The notes under the pieces: model-generated
The model's input: only the letters and a program-made list of their open reading frames with translations
What the model was told of the DNA's origin: nothing
Databases searched by the model: none
Shown: in pieces, positions 52,368 through 61,122 of the stretch
Layout of the letters: every line of letters starts with the position of its first letter
How positions within the stretch are numbered: the first letter of the stretch is position 1
Assembly: GCA_021791875.1 (NCBI GenBank)
Contig: JAJYVU010000010.1
Coordinates: forward strand, 1 to 64,000
Source of the DNA: Acidobacteriota bacterium
GTDB lineage: Bacteria; Acidobacteriota; Terriglobia; Terriglobales; Acidobacteriaceae
Direction of reading: 5' to 3'
DNA length: 64,000 bases
Position numbers and translations under genes: made by a program

Positions 52368-52991
52368 ATGCGCGCAATACTCAACAGGCTCTTCACCGTT
52401 ACGCTCGTCCTGCTGCCATGGAGTGTGCTCCCCGCCCATGCGCAAACAACTATCGCGCTCAGCGCCCTCGGATCGTACCAGTCCTCCACGAGCAACGCGG
52501 TGACGCGGCAGGTACGATCCAGACGCGCCGGGCTCATGGCTGAGCTGCGCCACATCTCCAACCCCCTGGTCGGCTACGACATCTCCTATTCCTTTCGCGG
52601 AGCTGACCAGCTCTACGAGTATCAGGGACCCACTTGCGTAGGATCTTCCTGTCCGCCGTCTGGTCAGCCGGTCAACGCGTACGCCCAGGAACTCGCCTTC
52701 AACTGGGTGGTCTCGCTTCCCGTCAGGCACTTGGTCGTCTTCGCTCTTGCCGGTGGCGGCTTTGAAAAATTTGATCCTACCAACTCGCAGGCTGGCGGCA
52801 CGCGCAGCCAGACTGAAGGAGTATTCGACTACGGCGCCGGTTTTGACTGGAACCTTCTGCCTCACCTCGGTCTTCGCTTCCAGTACCGCGGCAACGTCTA
52901 CAAAGCTCCCGCACTGGCCACCGCCTTCAGTTCCACTGACCAATTCACGCACGAGGCCGAACCTGTGGTCGGCGCCTACTTCAAATTCTGA
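52368..52991 (+). CDS. Outer-membrane beta-barrel protein, tandem copy 2
   Basis: 207 residues from the ATG at 52368, preceded by AAAGGAGATCTCACACC. A signal peptide (about 1-25, PAHAQ) is followed by IALSALGSYQSSTSNA, MAELRHISNPLVGYDISYSF, FDYGAGFDWNLLPHLGLRFQ and YRGNVYKAPALATAFSSTD, ending GAYFKF. It is clearly the closest relative of copy 3. Both have the same ribosome-binding leader AAAGGAGATC. It lies 119 bases after copy 1. Confidence 0.88.
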   Translation: MRAILNRLFTVTLVLLPWSVLPAHAQTTIALSALGSYQSSTSNAVTRQVRSRRAGLMAELRHISNPLVGYDISYSFRGADQLYEYQGPTCVGSSCPPSGQPVNAYAQELAFNWVVSLPVRHLVVFALAGGGFEKFDPTNSQAGGTRSQTEGVFDYGAGFDWNLLPHLGLRFQYRGNVYKAPALATAFSSTDQFTHEAEPVVGAYFKF

Positions 52992-53239
52992 ACTCTTGTG
53001 GCGTCGGGCCGATTCTGTTGATTCCGCCTCGCGCCGGGGCGCATCTACTTTGCACCCTCCGAGCACCGGCTTTTGCAGGCATCCCTTCCGCTGCCTACGC
53101 ATCGCATGTATTTACAAACGAACCAATAGGTGCGCTACGCCGCGATCTGCGCGATCCAGGCCGGTCACCTCTCGCTCACGTGCATACTTCCTTTTCCCGA
53201 CCTTGTCGCATTGCTCTTCCCCAAAGGAGATCCCTCACG

Positions 53240-53869
53240 ATGAAGCTCAACTTCAAAACGATCCTCACGATGTCGATGGCTCTGGCGCTTTGGAGCGCGC
53301 TCTCCGCCCGTGCACAAACCTCTATCGCTCTCAGCGCCCTGGGATCGTTCCCGTCGACCACGACTACCACGGTTCAAAGGCAAACCGCCTCTGATCAGGC
53401 CGGATTCATGGTCGAGCTGCGCCATATCTCCAACCCCCTGGTTGGCTACGACGTCTCCTATACCTTCAACCGGGCCAACCAGAATTACGAGTACACAGGA
53501 CCCACGCCCTTATGTCCTCTTCCCGCCTGCTCTGCCCCGGAACAGCCCGTCCACGCCAACGCGCACACCCTCACCCTCAATTACGTCGTCTCCCTGCCCA
53601 TCCTTGACTTCCGCGTCTTCGCGCTCGGCGGTGGAGGCTTCCAGCACTTCAGTCCTACCAACAATCCCAACGTCAGCACCCAGAGCCAGACCAAGGGCGT
53701 CTTCGACTACGGCGCGGGCCTCGACTGGACCGTCCTGCCCCACCTCGGCCTGCGCTTCCAGTACCGCGGCTATGTCTACAAAGCGCCCCAGTTGGCCACT
53801 GCTTTCAGTTCCACCGACAAATTCACCCACGACGCCGAACCCATGATCGGCGCCTACTTCAACTTCTAG
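53240..53869 (+). CDS. Outer-membrane beta-barrel protein, tandem copy 3
   Basis: 209 residues from the ATG at 53240, preceded by AAAGGAGATCCCTCACG. A signal peptide (1-25, SARAQ) is followed by IALSALGSFPSTTTTT, MVELRHISNPLVGYDVSYTF, FDYGAGLDWTVLPHLGLRFQ and YRGYVYKAPQLATAFSSTD, ending GAYFNF. Loop regions, such as the cysteine-containing loop near residue 95 (TPLCPLPACSAPEQPV), differ most among the three copies. It lies 248 bases after copy 2 and is convergent with the DUF1810 gene. Confidence 0.88.
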   Translation: MKLNFKTILTMSMALALWSALSARAQTSIALSALGSFPSTTTTTVQRQTASDQAGFMVELRHISNPLVGYDVSYTFNRANQNYEYTGPTPLCPLPACSAPEQPVHANAHTLTLNYVVSLPILDFRVFALGGGGFQHFSPTNNPNVSTQSQTKGVFDYGAGLDWTVLPHLGLRFQYRGYVYKAPQLATAFSSTDKFTHDAEPMIGAYFNF

Positions 53870-53876
53870 CCTGCCC

Positions 53877-54308
53877 TTACTCCATCAGCTCAACCGTCCG
53901 CTCATCTGGCTCGCCCTCGAAATACTTGTCGAGGGCCTGCCGGAAGACTGCATCCTCAGGCGCAACCTCGACGAACAGGGTCATGGAAGACCGAAACTTC
54001 AAGTCATCGGGATATCCAAAAATCTCGCTCACCTCACGGCCCTGCACCGCATTCACCAGCGCCGTGCACTCCCGCAGTCGCGTCCCCAGTACCGGATGAC
54101 GCAAATACGCCTCCGCCTCCGCACGTGACCGGATCGCAAAATGCTGCGCCGTCGGGCTGTGCCCCAGCCCGCGGATCTGCGGAAAAACAAACCACATCCA
54201 GTGGCTGCGCTTCCGTCCCTCGCTGAGCTCCGCGCAGACCTGCGCGTACACCGGTTCCTGCGCTTCCACAAACCGCTGCAGATCAAATGGGTCATGCTTT
54301 TCGTCCAT
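53877..54308 (-). CDS. DUF1810 family protein
   Basis: 143 residues, matching the whole DUF1810 family: DPFDLQRFVEAQEPVYAQV, RKRSHWMWFVFPQIRGLG, HFAIRSRAEAEAYLRHPVLG and a C-terminal DDLKFRSSMTLFVEVAPED. The family has calcium-/calmodulin-binding-like or unknown annotations and no settled function. GGAGG precedes the ATG by six bases. It stands alone, convergent with the third beta-barrel gene and divergent from the esterase gene. Confidence 0.92.
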   Translation of the reverse strand: MDEKHDPFDLQRFVEAQEPVYAQVCAELSEGRKRSHWMWFVFPQIRGLGHSPTAQHFAIRSRAEAEAYLRHPVLGTRLRECTALVNAVQGREVSEIFGYPDDLKFRSSMTLFVEVAPEDAVFRQALDKYFEGEPDERTVELME

Positions 54309-54526
54309 GCAAAACCTCCGCGGCGCAACGTTATTTGATTCTCACACCCTAACCATACTTCTACTCACAGCACCCCTTCTTTGGATGAGATCAAAGCGCC
54401 GCACGCATGGCTCATTTAGAATTCCCCCGCGCCGGCAATCACGCTTTTTCCTGCGCTGAATAGAGCCGCGCCGCCGCCATTCAGGGCGAAACAGGCACTG
54501 CTTTTTATTGAGGGGAGACACACATC

Positions 54527-56140
54527 TTGCGCATCCTTCGCCGTTCCACCTTGCTTTCCGTGATGCTTGGCCTGCTTGTCGCCGCGCAGGGCTCTGCGGC
54601 GCTCCATGCCGCATCCTGCACCTCGCTCCAGCATCTCAATCTGCCGGAGACCACCATTACCCACGCCACGCTGGAAACCTCCGGCAGCGTTCTCATGCCC
54701 TCAGACACCACGCCTCTCAAGGGCCTGCCCGTCTTCTGCCGCGTGCAGGGCATCCTGCGCCCGTCCTCTGACTCAAACATTCACTTCGAGGTCTGGCTCC
54801 CGGTTGCCAATAACTGGAACGGCAATTTCCTCGGCGCGGGCAATGGCGGCTTCGCAGGCTTCATCGGCATGGGTGGCCACGGCGGCTACGAAGAGCTCGC
54901 CGCCAACCTCAAGCGCGGCTACGTCACCGCCGCTTCTGACTCAGGCCACTCAGGCCTGCCCACCGATGCAAGCTGGGCCTGGCACCACCCGCAAAAAGTC
55001 ATCGACTTCGGATGGCGTGCGCTGCACCTCACCACCGTCCGCGCCAAGCAGATTATCCGCGCCTACTACGGCAAGCCCGCAAAGTATGCCTATTTTGACT
55101 CCTGCTCCGACGGCGGCCGCGAAGCCCTCATGGAAGCTCAGCGTTTCCCCTCCGACTACAACGGCATTCTCGCCGGAGCGCCCGCCGCCTACTGGACTCA
55201 CATGCTAGCCGGCGGCCTCGGCGAAGTTCATGCCATGATGGACAACCCGGAAGCCTACATCCCTGAACTCAAGCTGCCTGCCATCGAGCGCGCCTCGCTC
55301 GCCGCCTGTGATGCTCAGGACGGTGTCAAGGACGGAATCCTCTCCGACCCGCAATCCTGCCACTTCAATCCCGACGTTCTTCTCTGCAAAGGAGAGGATT
55401 CGCTCGACTGCCTCACCGCGCCGCAGCTTGCCACCCTCAAGCTCATGTACAAAGGCGGCGTCGATAAGAACGGCAAACTCATCACCCCCGGCTTCCTGCC
55501 GGGAGACGAAATCGGCTGGGGCGCATGGGACATCGGTCCCGATCCCGGCGCCTCGTACGGCGCGCAATACCTCAATAACTACTTCCGCTACATGGTCACG
55601 CAGAATCCCAAATGGAACCCCCTCACCGCCGACGTCGACGCGATGCTCCGCGAAGCCCGGCAAACCACGGGCAGGGAACTGAATGCCACCAATCCCAACC
55701 TCAGCAAATTCGCCGCACTCGGCGGCAAGCTCATTCTCTACCATGGCTGGAACGATCCCGCCATCTCGCCCTGGAACACCATCCACTACTTCCGCACCGT
55801 CGAGCACACCATGGGCACGGCCAAAACTGCATCCTTCGTCCGCCTCTACATGGTCCCCGGCATGGAACACTGCGCCGGCGGCCCCGGCGCCACCGACTTC
55901 GGGCAGATGGGCATTCCCACCCTGCCCGGAGCAAAGCACAACATCTTCAATGCGCTCGTGGATTGGGTGCAGAAGGACCAGGCCCCCCGCGAACTCATCA
56001 CCGCCAAATTCGGCAAAGCCGCCGATGGCAAGCAGAAGGTCGTCATGACCCGCCCGCTCTGTCCTTATCCACAGATCATCAAGTACAACGGCTCCGGCGA
56101 CACCAACAAAGCCTCCAGCTTCGCCTGCGTCGAGCCGTAG
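54527..56140 (+). CDS. Exported tannase/feruloyl esterase family protein
   Basis: 537 residues. The TTG start is preceded by GAGGGGAG. There is a signal peptide (about 1-28). It is an alpha/beta-hydrolase of the tannase and feruloyl esterase family. The nucleophile elbow is FDSCSDGGREALMEAQ with the catalytic Ser next to Cys. The second Cys and catalytic His are in MEHCAGGPG, the family's CS-D-HC arrangement. The Asp is in YHGWNDPAISP. It probably cleaves ester-linked phenolics from plant material outside the cytoplasm. It is a single gene closed by a terminator at 56167. Confidence 0.93.
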   Translation: MRILRRSTLLSVMLGLLVAAQGSAALHAASCTSLQHLNLPETTITHATLETSGSVLMPSDTTPLKGLPVFCRVQGILRPSSDSNIHFEVWLPVANNWNGNFLGAGNGGFAGFIGMGGHGGYEELAANLKRGYVTAASDSGHSGLPTDASWAWHHPQKVIDFGWRALHLTTVRAKQIIRAYYGKPAKYAYFDSCSDGGREALMEAQRFPSDYNGILAGAPAAYWTHMLAGGLGEVHAMMDNPEAYIPELKLPAIERASLAACDAQDGVKDGILSDPQSCHFNPDVLLCKGEDSLDCLTAPQLATLKLMYKGGVDKNGKLITPGFLPGDEIGWGAWDIGPDPGASYGAQYLNNYFRYMVTQNPKWNPLTADVDAMLREARQTTGRELNATNPNLSKFAALGGKLILYHGWNDPAISPWNTIHYFRTVEHTMGTAKTASFVRLYMVPGMEHCAGGPGATDFGQMGIPTLPGAKHNIFNALVDWVQKDQAPRELITAKFGKAADGKQKVVMTRPLCPYPQIIKYNGSGDTNKASSFACVEP

Positions 56141-56166
56141 CCGTCCATATCAAACCGCAACATCAC

Positions 56167-56207
56167 GGGGCCGCATCCATGTCATTTGCTCGCGGCCCCT
56201 GCTTTTC
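56167..56207 (+). terminator. Terminator after tannase-family gene
   Basis: An 8-bp stem GGGGCCGC/GCGGCCCC (56167-56174 and 56192-56199) is followed by TGCTTTT. It lies 27 bases after the stop codon. Confidence 0.75.
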
Positions 56208-56375
56208 CTCGGTTTCGTGCCCCCAACGGGCCGTAGCATCCTCTTTTCCATCCGTGTATGCTGCATGGTTCTGCCATATTCGCCGGCAATCCCGGATATC
56301 CGCGCAACAAGTGGCTATCTTGGTTTGAAGTCGAATCTCAGAGTCTTGAGAAAGGCAGTAAGAAATCACTCTCGG

Positions 56376-56681
56376 ATGAAAGACATGTACGGACTTATCG
56401 CAAAACTAACCGTTGTCCCCGGCAAACGCGCTGAATTGGTCCACATTCTCAGCGCAAGCGCGGTCAGCATGCCCGGCTGCTTCAGCTACGTCGTCGCCGA
56501 GGACCCCTCCGACGAAAACATCCTATGGGTCACTGAAACCTGGGAAAGCCGCACTGCCCACGACGCTTCGCTGCAGCTCCGCGCCGTCCAGCAGGCCATC
56601 CCACTGGCGAAAAATCTCATCACGAGCTTTGAGCGCATTGCAGAAACGCGCCCCGTCTGGAGCGCCGAACGCGGCGAGTAA
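56376..56681 (+). CDS. ABM-domain (putative quinol monooxygenase) protein
   Basis: 101 residues from the ATG at 56376 (alternative ATG at 56385). A single antibiotic-biosynthesis-monooxygenase-type ferredoxin-like fold covers it: MYGLIAKLTVVPGKRAELVH, then CFSYVVAEDPSDENILWVTE and TWESRTAHDASLQL. Relatives include YgiN quinol monooxygenases and small dimeric enzymes acting on reactive aromatics. It follows the tannase gene after the terminator. An upstream in-frame extension to 56217 lacks protein character and runs into the terminator. Confidence 0.87.
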   Translation: MKDMYGLIAKLTVVPGKRAELVHILSASAVSMPGCFSYVVAEDPSDENILWVTETWESRTAHDASLQLRAVQQAIPLAKNLITSFERIAETRPVWSAERGE

Positions 56682-56689
56682 AGCCTTGA

Positions 56690-56793
56690 CCTGTCGGCAT
56701 AGGCTGAAGAGAGAATGCCGGCGCAGCTTTTCCATCGAGAAAAGTTGCTCTTGGTTGAATTCGGAAAGTCCACAGGAATAGGGGGAATGCTCC
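56690..56793. repeat. Diverged copy of palindromic element
   Basis: It aligns over its length with the element at 10307: a GAGAGAAT block, the hairpin GCAGCTTTTC/GAAAAGTTGC (56723-56732 and 56739-56748, one G-U), TTGGTTGAATTCGGAAAGT, and the right arm GAATAGGGGGAATGCTCC. The left outer arm has decayed, so the outer palindrome no longer forms. It lies between the ABM-domain gene and the convergent exporter gene. Confidence 0.75.
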
Positions 56794-56800
56794 CCCGCTT

Positions 56801-58720
56801 CTATTTCGCCTCTTCCACCGTGTCGCCCTCGCCAGGAGCCAGAAACAGATTCTCCTCCAGCCCATGCTGCCGCGTGTAAAGGTCCCAGTACCTGCCACCC
56901 AGCGCATACAGGCTCTGGTGTGTGCCGCGCTCCAGAATTTCGCCGCCCTCCACCACCAGGATCTGGTCCGCCCGCCGGATCGTCGACAGCCGGTGCGCGA
57001 TCACAAACGTTGTGCGCCCCTGCATCAGGTAGCTCAGCCCGGTCTGGATCATCGCCTCCGATTCGGAATCCAGCGACGACGTCGCCTCGTCCAGAATCAG
57101 AATCTTCGGATCGGCGAGTATCGCCCGCGCAATGGAAAGCCGTTGCCGCTGCCCGCCCGACAACTTTACCCCGCGCTCGCCCACAATCGTGTCATAACCT
57201 TCCGGGAAGCGCTCCGCGAACTCATCCACGCGCGCAATCCGGCAGGCCGCCTCAAACTGCTCCTCGCTCGCAGCCGGATACGAGAACAGAATGTTCTCTC
57301 GAATCGACCCGTCAAACAGAAACGACTCCTGCAGCACGACCCCCAGTTGCGCGCGATAGTCGTCCAGCCGCACCGTCGAAAGGTCCGTGCCGTCGATCAG
57401 CACATGTCCCGAATCCGGCTTGTGAAAACCGCAAACCAGGCTGATGATCGTCGACTTGCCCGAACCCGACGATCCCACCAGTGCCGTCACTGTCCCCGGC
57501 TGCGCCTCAAACGAAATCCCCTTCAACACCGGTTTGTCCGGCTCGTAGGCAAAGCGCACATCCTCAAACCGCACCTCGCCGTGAATCTCCGGCATCGGAT
57601 TCACTCGCTCGGGATCGGCAAACTCATCCTTCTCGCTCAGAATCTCCATCGTGCGGTCCAGCCCGGCAACGGCTTCGGTCAACTGCGTCCCCACGTTCAC
57701 AATCTGGAAGACCGGCGCAATCATATAGGCCAGAAGCATCGTGTACTGGAAATATCCGCCCGTCGTCATCCTGCCGGTCAACACTTCATGCCCACCCATC
57801 AGCATGACCAGTCCGCCCACCACCCCCAGCACCGTGGTCGAAGCAAACGACAGCAGACTCGTCGCCGTCAGGGAACTGATCACATTTGCCAGCAGCCGGT
57901 CCACTCCCTTGCCAAAAACGCTCGCCTCACGTTCTTCGGCGTGGTAACCCTTCACCACGCGCACGCCGCCAAGCGACTCGGTCAGCCGTCCAGTCACTTC
58001 GGCGTTGATGCGTCCGCGCTCGCGGAAAATCGGCCGTATCGTCGAGAACGCCTTCTGCAGTACCAGCACAAAAAGCGCCACCACCCCAAATACGATCAGC
58101 GTCATGTGACGGCTGCGGTATAGCAGGAAGACAAACACCAGCACCGCCGTCAGGATTCCGCCCACAAACTGCACCAGCCCGGTGCCAATCAGGTTCCGAA
58201 CCCCCTCCACATCGGTCATGATGCGCGACACCAGCACGCCCGTACGGTTCGCGTCATAAAACTGTACCGAGAGCCGGCCAATGTGCTGCTGCACCCGCTT
58301 GCGCAGGTCGGCAATCATCCGCTGCGCCGCCTTTGACAGCAACTGCGTCAGCGAGTACGAGGTGACGGCCTGTATAGCCGTCGCCCCAAACACCAGGCCC
58401 ACGAGCGGCAGCAGCAGGTGCGCACGATGCGGCGTCAGTACATGATCCACCAGGTACTTGCTGGAAACCGGCAACACAAGCCCCGCCACACGGTTGATGG
58501 CCATCAGCACCAGCCCAAGCAGCATCAGCCACTTGCGCGGCAGCACCAGCTTCCAGATCTCCGGCAGCACTTTCTTGATCTCGGGCTTCTTCTTCGCCTG
58601 ATCTCCACGGGACCCGTGCGCACCGCCGCGCCCTCGTGGTATCCGCTCCGCGCCCATCGACCCTATCGCCATGCCGCCCATTCGCATAGATTTCCCACCC
58701 ACGCGGCCCGTTCTCGCCAC
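56801..58720 (-). CDS. ABC exporter (fused permease-ATPase), MsbA/MDR type
   Basis: 639 residues, GTG start (an ATG at 58687 is an alternative). A Gly/Arg-rich N-terminal tail (1-45) precedes six TM helices (about 60-350), with the TIRPIFRERGRINAEVTGRL loop. The ATPase domain has Walker A GSSGSGKST, signature KLSGGQRQRLSIARAIL, Walker B ILDEATSSLD and H-loop AHRLSTI. It exports lipid or hydrophobic compounds, substrate unknown. A small four-TM protein gene lies 35 bases upstream and probably shares the transcript. Confidence 0.92.
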   Translation of the reverse strand: MARTGRVGGKSMRMGGMAIGSMGAERIPRGRGGAHGSRGDQAKKKPEIKKVLPEIWKLVLPRKWLMLLGLVLMAINRVAGLVLPVSSKYLVDHVLTPHRAHLLLPLVGLVFGATAIQAVTSYSLTQLLSKAAQRMIADLRKRVQQHIGRLSVQFYDANRTGVLVSRIMTDVEGVRNLIGTGLVQFVGGILTAVLVFVFLLYRSRHMTLIVFGVVALFVLVLQKAFSTIRPIFRERGRINAEVTGRLTESLGGVRVVKGYHAEEREASVFGKGVDRLLANVISSLTATSLLSFASTTVLGVVGGLVMLMGGHEVLTGRMTTGGYFQYTMLLAYMIAPVFQIVNVGTQLTEAVAGLDRTMEILSEKDEFADPERVNPMPEIHGEVRFEDVRFAYEPDKPVLKGISFEAQPGTVTALVGSSGSGKSTIISLVCGFHKPDSGHVLIDGTDLSTVRLDDYRAQLGVVLQESFLFDGSIRENILFSYPAASEEQFEAACRIARVDEFAERFPEGYDTIVGERGVKLSGGQRQRLSIARAILADPKILILDEATSSLDSESEAMIQTGLSYLMQGRTTFVIAHRLSTIRRADQILVVEGGEILERGTHQSLYALGGRYWDLYTRQHGLEENLFLAPGEGDTVEEAK

Positions 58721-58755
58721 ATCTACTCAGGGATGCCTGGCGAACCCGCCCGGAT

Positions 58756-59130
58756 TCAGATCCTGTTCCGCCGCGCCTCGATGAACGACCGCACGCATAG
58801 CAGCACATAGAACAACATCATCAGCGACATCACCGTCTGTGCTTCGGCCATGGCGGGGAAAAGAATGGTATGCCCCGTCTCCATGCGAATGAAGTGGTAA
58901 ATCCCCGTCACCGTGCCCAGGAATCCGATCAGCCCCACCGTCACCGCAATATGCATCACGATCATGCGCTTCTTCTGGTTCTCGGTCCGCGCCAGAAAAC
59001 CCAGCACCACCAGCACCAGCCCAAACACCGCCGGAATCAGCGCCGTCAGCGAGTGAATGCCCGGGGCCAGATAGCCAATCACCCCCAGCAGAATCAGCAG
59101 TACTCCAAATGTGATCGTTATTTTCGCCAT
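58756..59130 (-). CDS. Small four-TM membrane protein
   Basis: 124 residues with four hydrophobic segments (about 3-23, 28-47, 57-79 and 96-114). The GVIGYLAPGIHSLTALIPAVFG motif lies between TM1 and TM2. The C-terminus is basic (EARRNRI). No named family is assigned. GAGGCGAG precedes the ATG. It is the first gene before the ABC exporter and may modulate or belong to that transport unit. Confidence 0.78.
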   Translation of the reverse strand: MAKITITFGVLLILLGVIGYLAPGIHSLTALIPAVFGLVLVVLGFLARTENQKKRMIVMHIAVTVGLIGFLGTVTGIYHFIRMETGHTILFPAMAEAQTVMSLMMLFYVLLCVRSFIEARRNRI

Positions 59131-59145
59131 CGATATCTCGCCTCA

Positions 59146-59162
59146 AGAAGTAGGGAACTTCT
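59146..59162. promoter_or_regulatory. Operator-like inverted repeat
   Basis: AGAAGT and ACTTCT, separated by five bases, form a 17-base dyad just upstream of the four-TM protein gene. It could be a repressor site for the exporter operon. The regulator is unknown. Confidence 0.3.
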
Positions 59163-59196
59163 ACCAGCATAGAGCACACGGCGAATGCATGTTCCC

Positions 59197-59712
59197 TCAG
59201 GAGCGGCTCACAGCCACGGTCGCCGGCGCAATCCGTTCCAGGATCTCCTGCGCAATCTTCTCGGGCGTCTGCTCCACTGACACGCGAATCGCATCCTGCG
59301 GCAACTCCAGCGTGGCAAGCTGGCTCGCCAGCAGCGCAGGATTCATGAAGTGCCCTTTGCGCTGCCTCAGACGCGCCTCAAAAACTTCCCGCGATCCTTC
59401 CAGCATCACAAATCGATATTCCTCCGCGGGAATCCCTTCGCAAAGAATTTCGCGATACGCCTGCCGTAGCGCCGAGCATGTCAGAATGCCGCTTTGCGCA
59501 CTCTCATGCCAGCCCAGCAGCACTTCATGCAGCCGTTCCAGCCACGGCACCCTGTCCTCATCGCTCAGCGGAATTCCTGCCGACATCTTCGCGCGATTCG
59601 TTTCGCTATGGTATGCGTCGCCTTCTGCAAACTGCCAACCCGTAAGAGACGCCAGCACTTGAGCTACGGTCGATTTTCCCGAGCCAGAGACACCCATCAC
59701 AATGATGATCAT
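59197..59712 (-). CDS. gntK: Gluconokinase
   Basis: 171 residues from the ATG at 59712, where the P-loop start MIIIVMGVSGSGKSTVA begins. An upstream in-frame start at 59766 adds unrelated residues. AEGDAYHSETNRAKMSAGIP binds gluconate, ILTCSALRQAYRE and RLRQRKGHFMNPALLASQ are typical, and LPQDAIRVSVEQTPE ends the fold. It phosphorylates gluconate to 6-phosphogluconate. The neighbouring gene encodes a KDG-type kinase, so both may feed sugar acids into the Entner-Doudoroff route. Confidence 0.94.
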   Translation of the reverse strand: MIIIVMGVSGSGKSTVAQVLASLTGWQFAEGDAYHSETNRAKMSAGIPLSDEDRVPWLERLHEVLLGWHESAQSGILTCSALRQAYREILCEGIPAEEYRFVMLEGSREVFEARLRQRKGHFMNPALLASQLATLELPQDAIRVSVEQTPEKIAQEILERIAPATVAVSRS

Positions 59713-59861
59713 GTTCTCGCAGAAACTGCTCGTTATACAGAACTTGCCGCCCAAAAGGGAAGTCACTTGCCTGTGACGTCGCCGTTGTGCCGCAGATGGA
59801 AAGACACCACTCCCTCAAGGCAGCCGTGCCCCATGAACCGCTATTCGTCGATGAAAGGAAG

Positions 59862-60944
59862 CTATCGCTGAATGCGCGCCGATCCGCCCAGCGCAAACGC
59901 CTTCACTTGCTCCACCGTCGCCATCGTGGTGTCGCCCGGGAAGGTCGTCAGCAGCGCGCCGTGCGCCCATCCCAGTCGCGTTGCCTGTTCCGCCGTCGCC
60001 CCGCTCAGCAGCCCATAGATAAATCCGGCGGCAAAGCCGTCGCCGCCGCCCACGCGGTCCTGCACCATCAACTCCGCCGTGGGAGCCACATGCGTTTCGC
60101 CGTTCACCCACGAAACCGCGCTCCAGCTATGCTGATTCGTCGTGTGCACCTCGCGCAGCGTAGTCGCCACCACCTTTACGCGTGGATATTTCTTCACCAC
60201 CGAGTCGATCATCCCGAAAAACACGCTCGGGTCCAGCTTCGACTTCGCCGTCACTTCCGGCCCGGGAATGCCGAGTCCCTTCTGCAGATCTTCCTCGTTG
60301 CCCACCAGCACATCCACGTGCTCCACAATCTTCGCGATCGTCTCCACGGCCTTCTCCTCGCCGCCCCAGATGTTCCACAGCTTCGCGCGGAAGTTCAGGT
60401 CAAACGAAGTCACGGCCCCGGCCTCGCGCGCGGCCTTCATAAATTCGGCCACCAGCTCCGCCGTCGTCGGCGATAGCGCACTGAAGATGCCTCCGCTGTG
60501 CACCCAGCGCACTCCCTTCGCAAAAATCGCCTTCCAGTCAAAGTCGCCCGGCTTCAGCTGTGCCGCCGCTTCGTTGCAGCGGTTGTAAAACACCACTGGA
60601 GGCCGCACGCCGAATCCCTGGTCGCTGTACACCGTGGCCATATTCGGCCCGTTCACGCCGTTATGCTCAAAGTGCTTGTAGAAAGGCTTCACGCCCATCG
60701 CGCGCACGCGCTCGGCGATCAGATCGCCAATCGGGTAATTCACCATCGCCGTCGCGATCCCAGTATTCAGCCGGAAACAATCCGAGAGGTTGGCGGCAAC
60801 GTTGAACTCGCCCCCGCTGACGTGAATACGGCACTCCGTTGCCTTGCGAAAGGGAATCACTCCCGGATCCAGCCGGTGTACCAGCGCTCCCAGTGATAGA
60901 AAATCCAGCTCCCCTTCGTTGCGGATATTCAATCCATGACTCAT
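59862..60944 (-). CDS. PfkB-family sugar kinase, probable KDG kinase
   Basis: 360 residues. The PfkB fold has HVSGGEFNVAANLSDCF near the N-terminus and the anion hole with catalytic Asp in RVGGGDGFAAGFIYGLL near the C-terminus. RPPVVFYNRCNEAAAQL fits substrate contacts of 2-keto-3-deoxygluconate kinases, and SFDLNFRAKLWNIWGG is typical of that group. The product would be KDPG for the Entner-Doudoroff aldolase. AAGGGG lies 11 bases before the ATG. It lies upstream of gntK on the same strand, with a 149-base gap. Confidence 0.87.
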   Translation of the reverse strand: MSHGLNIRNEGELDFLSLGALVHRLDPGVIPFRKATECRIHVSGGEFNVAANLSDCFRLNTGIATAMVNYPIGDLIAERVRAMGVKPFYKHFEHNGVNGPNMATVYSDQGFGVRPPVVFYNRCNEAAAQLKPGDFDWKAIFAKGVRWVHSGGIFSALSPTTAELVAEFMKAAREAGAVTSFDLNFRAKLWNIWGGEEKAVETIAKIVEHVDVLVGNEEDLQKGLGIPGPEVTAKSKLDPSVFFGMIDSVVKKYPRVKVVATTLREVHTTNQHSWSAVSWVNGETHVAPTAELMVQDRVGGGDGFAAGFIYGLLSGATAEQATRLGWAHGALLTTFPGDTTMATVEQVKAFALGGSARIQR

Positions 60945-61122
60945 CTGCGTAATGACCCCTTAGGTGCTGCGAAAGTTATCTGGCTTGAAAGGTCTGCCCT
61001 GTGGTCTGACCACACCATCCATCCCATCATACATTCCACCGGACCGTTGCGCACAGATTCATAAGCTTTTTTCCCCAAGCGGTATCCGGTCATCAGGGGA
61101 CGCGTGGTTCGCGCCCGAAACG

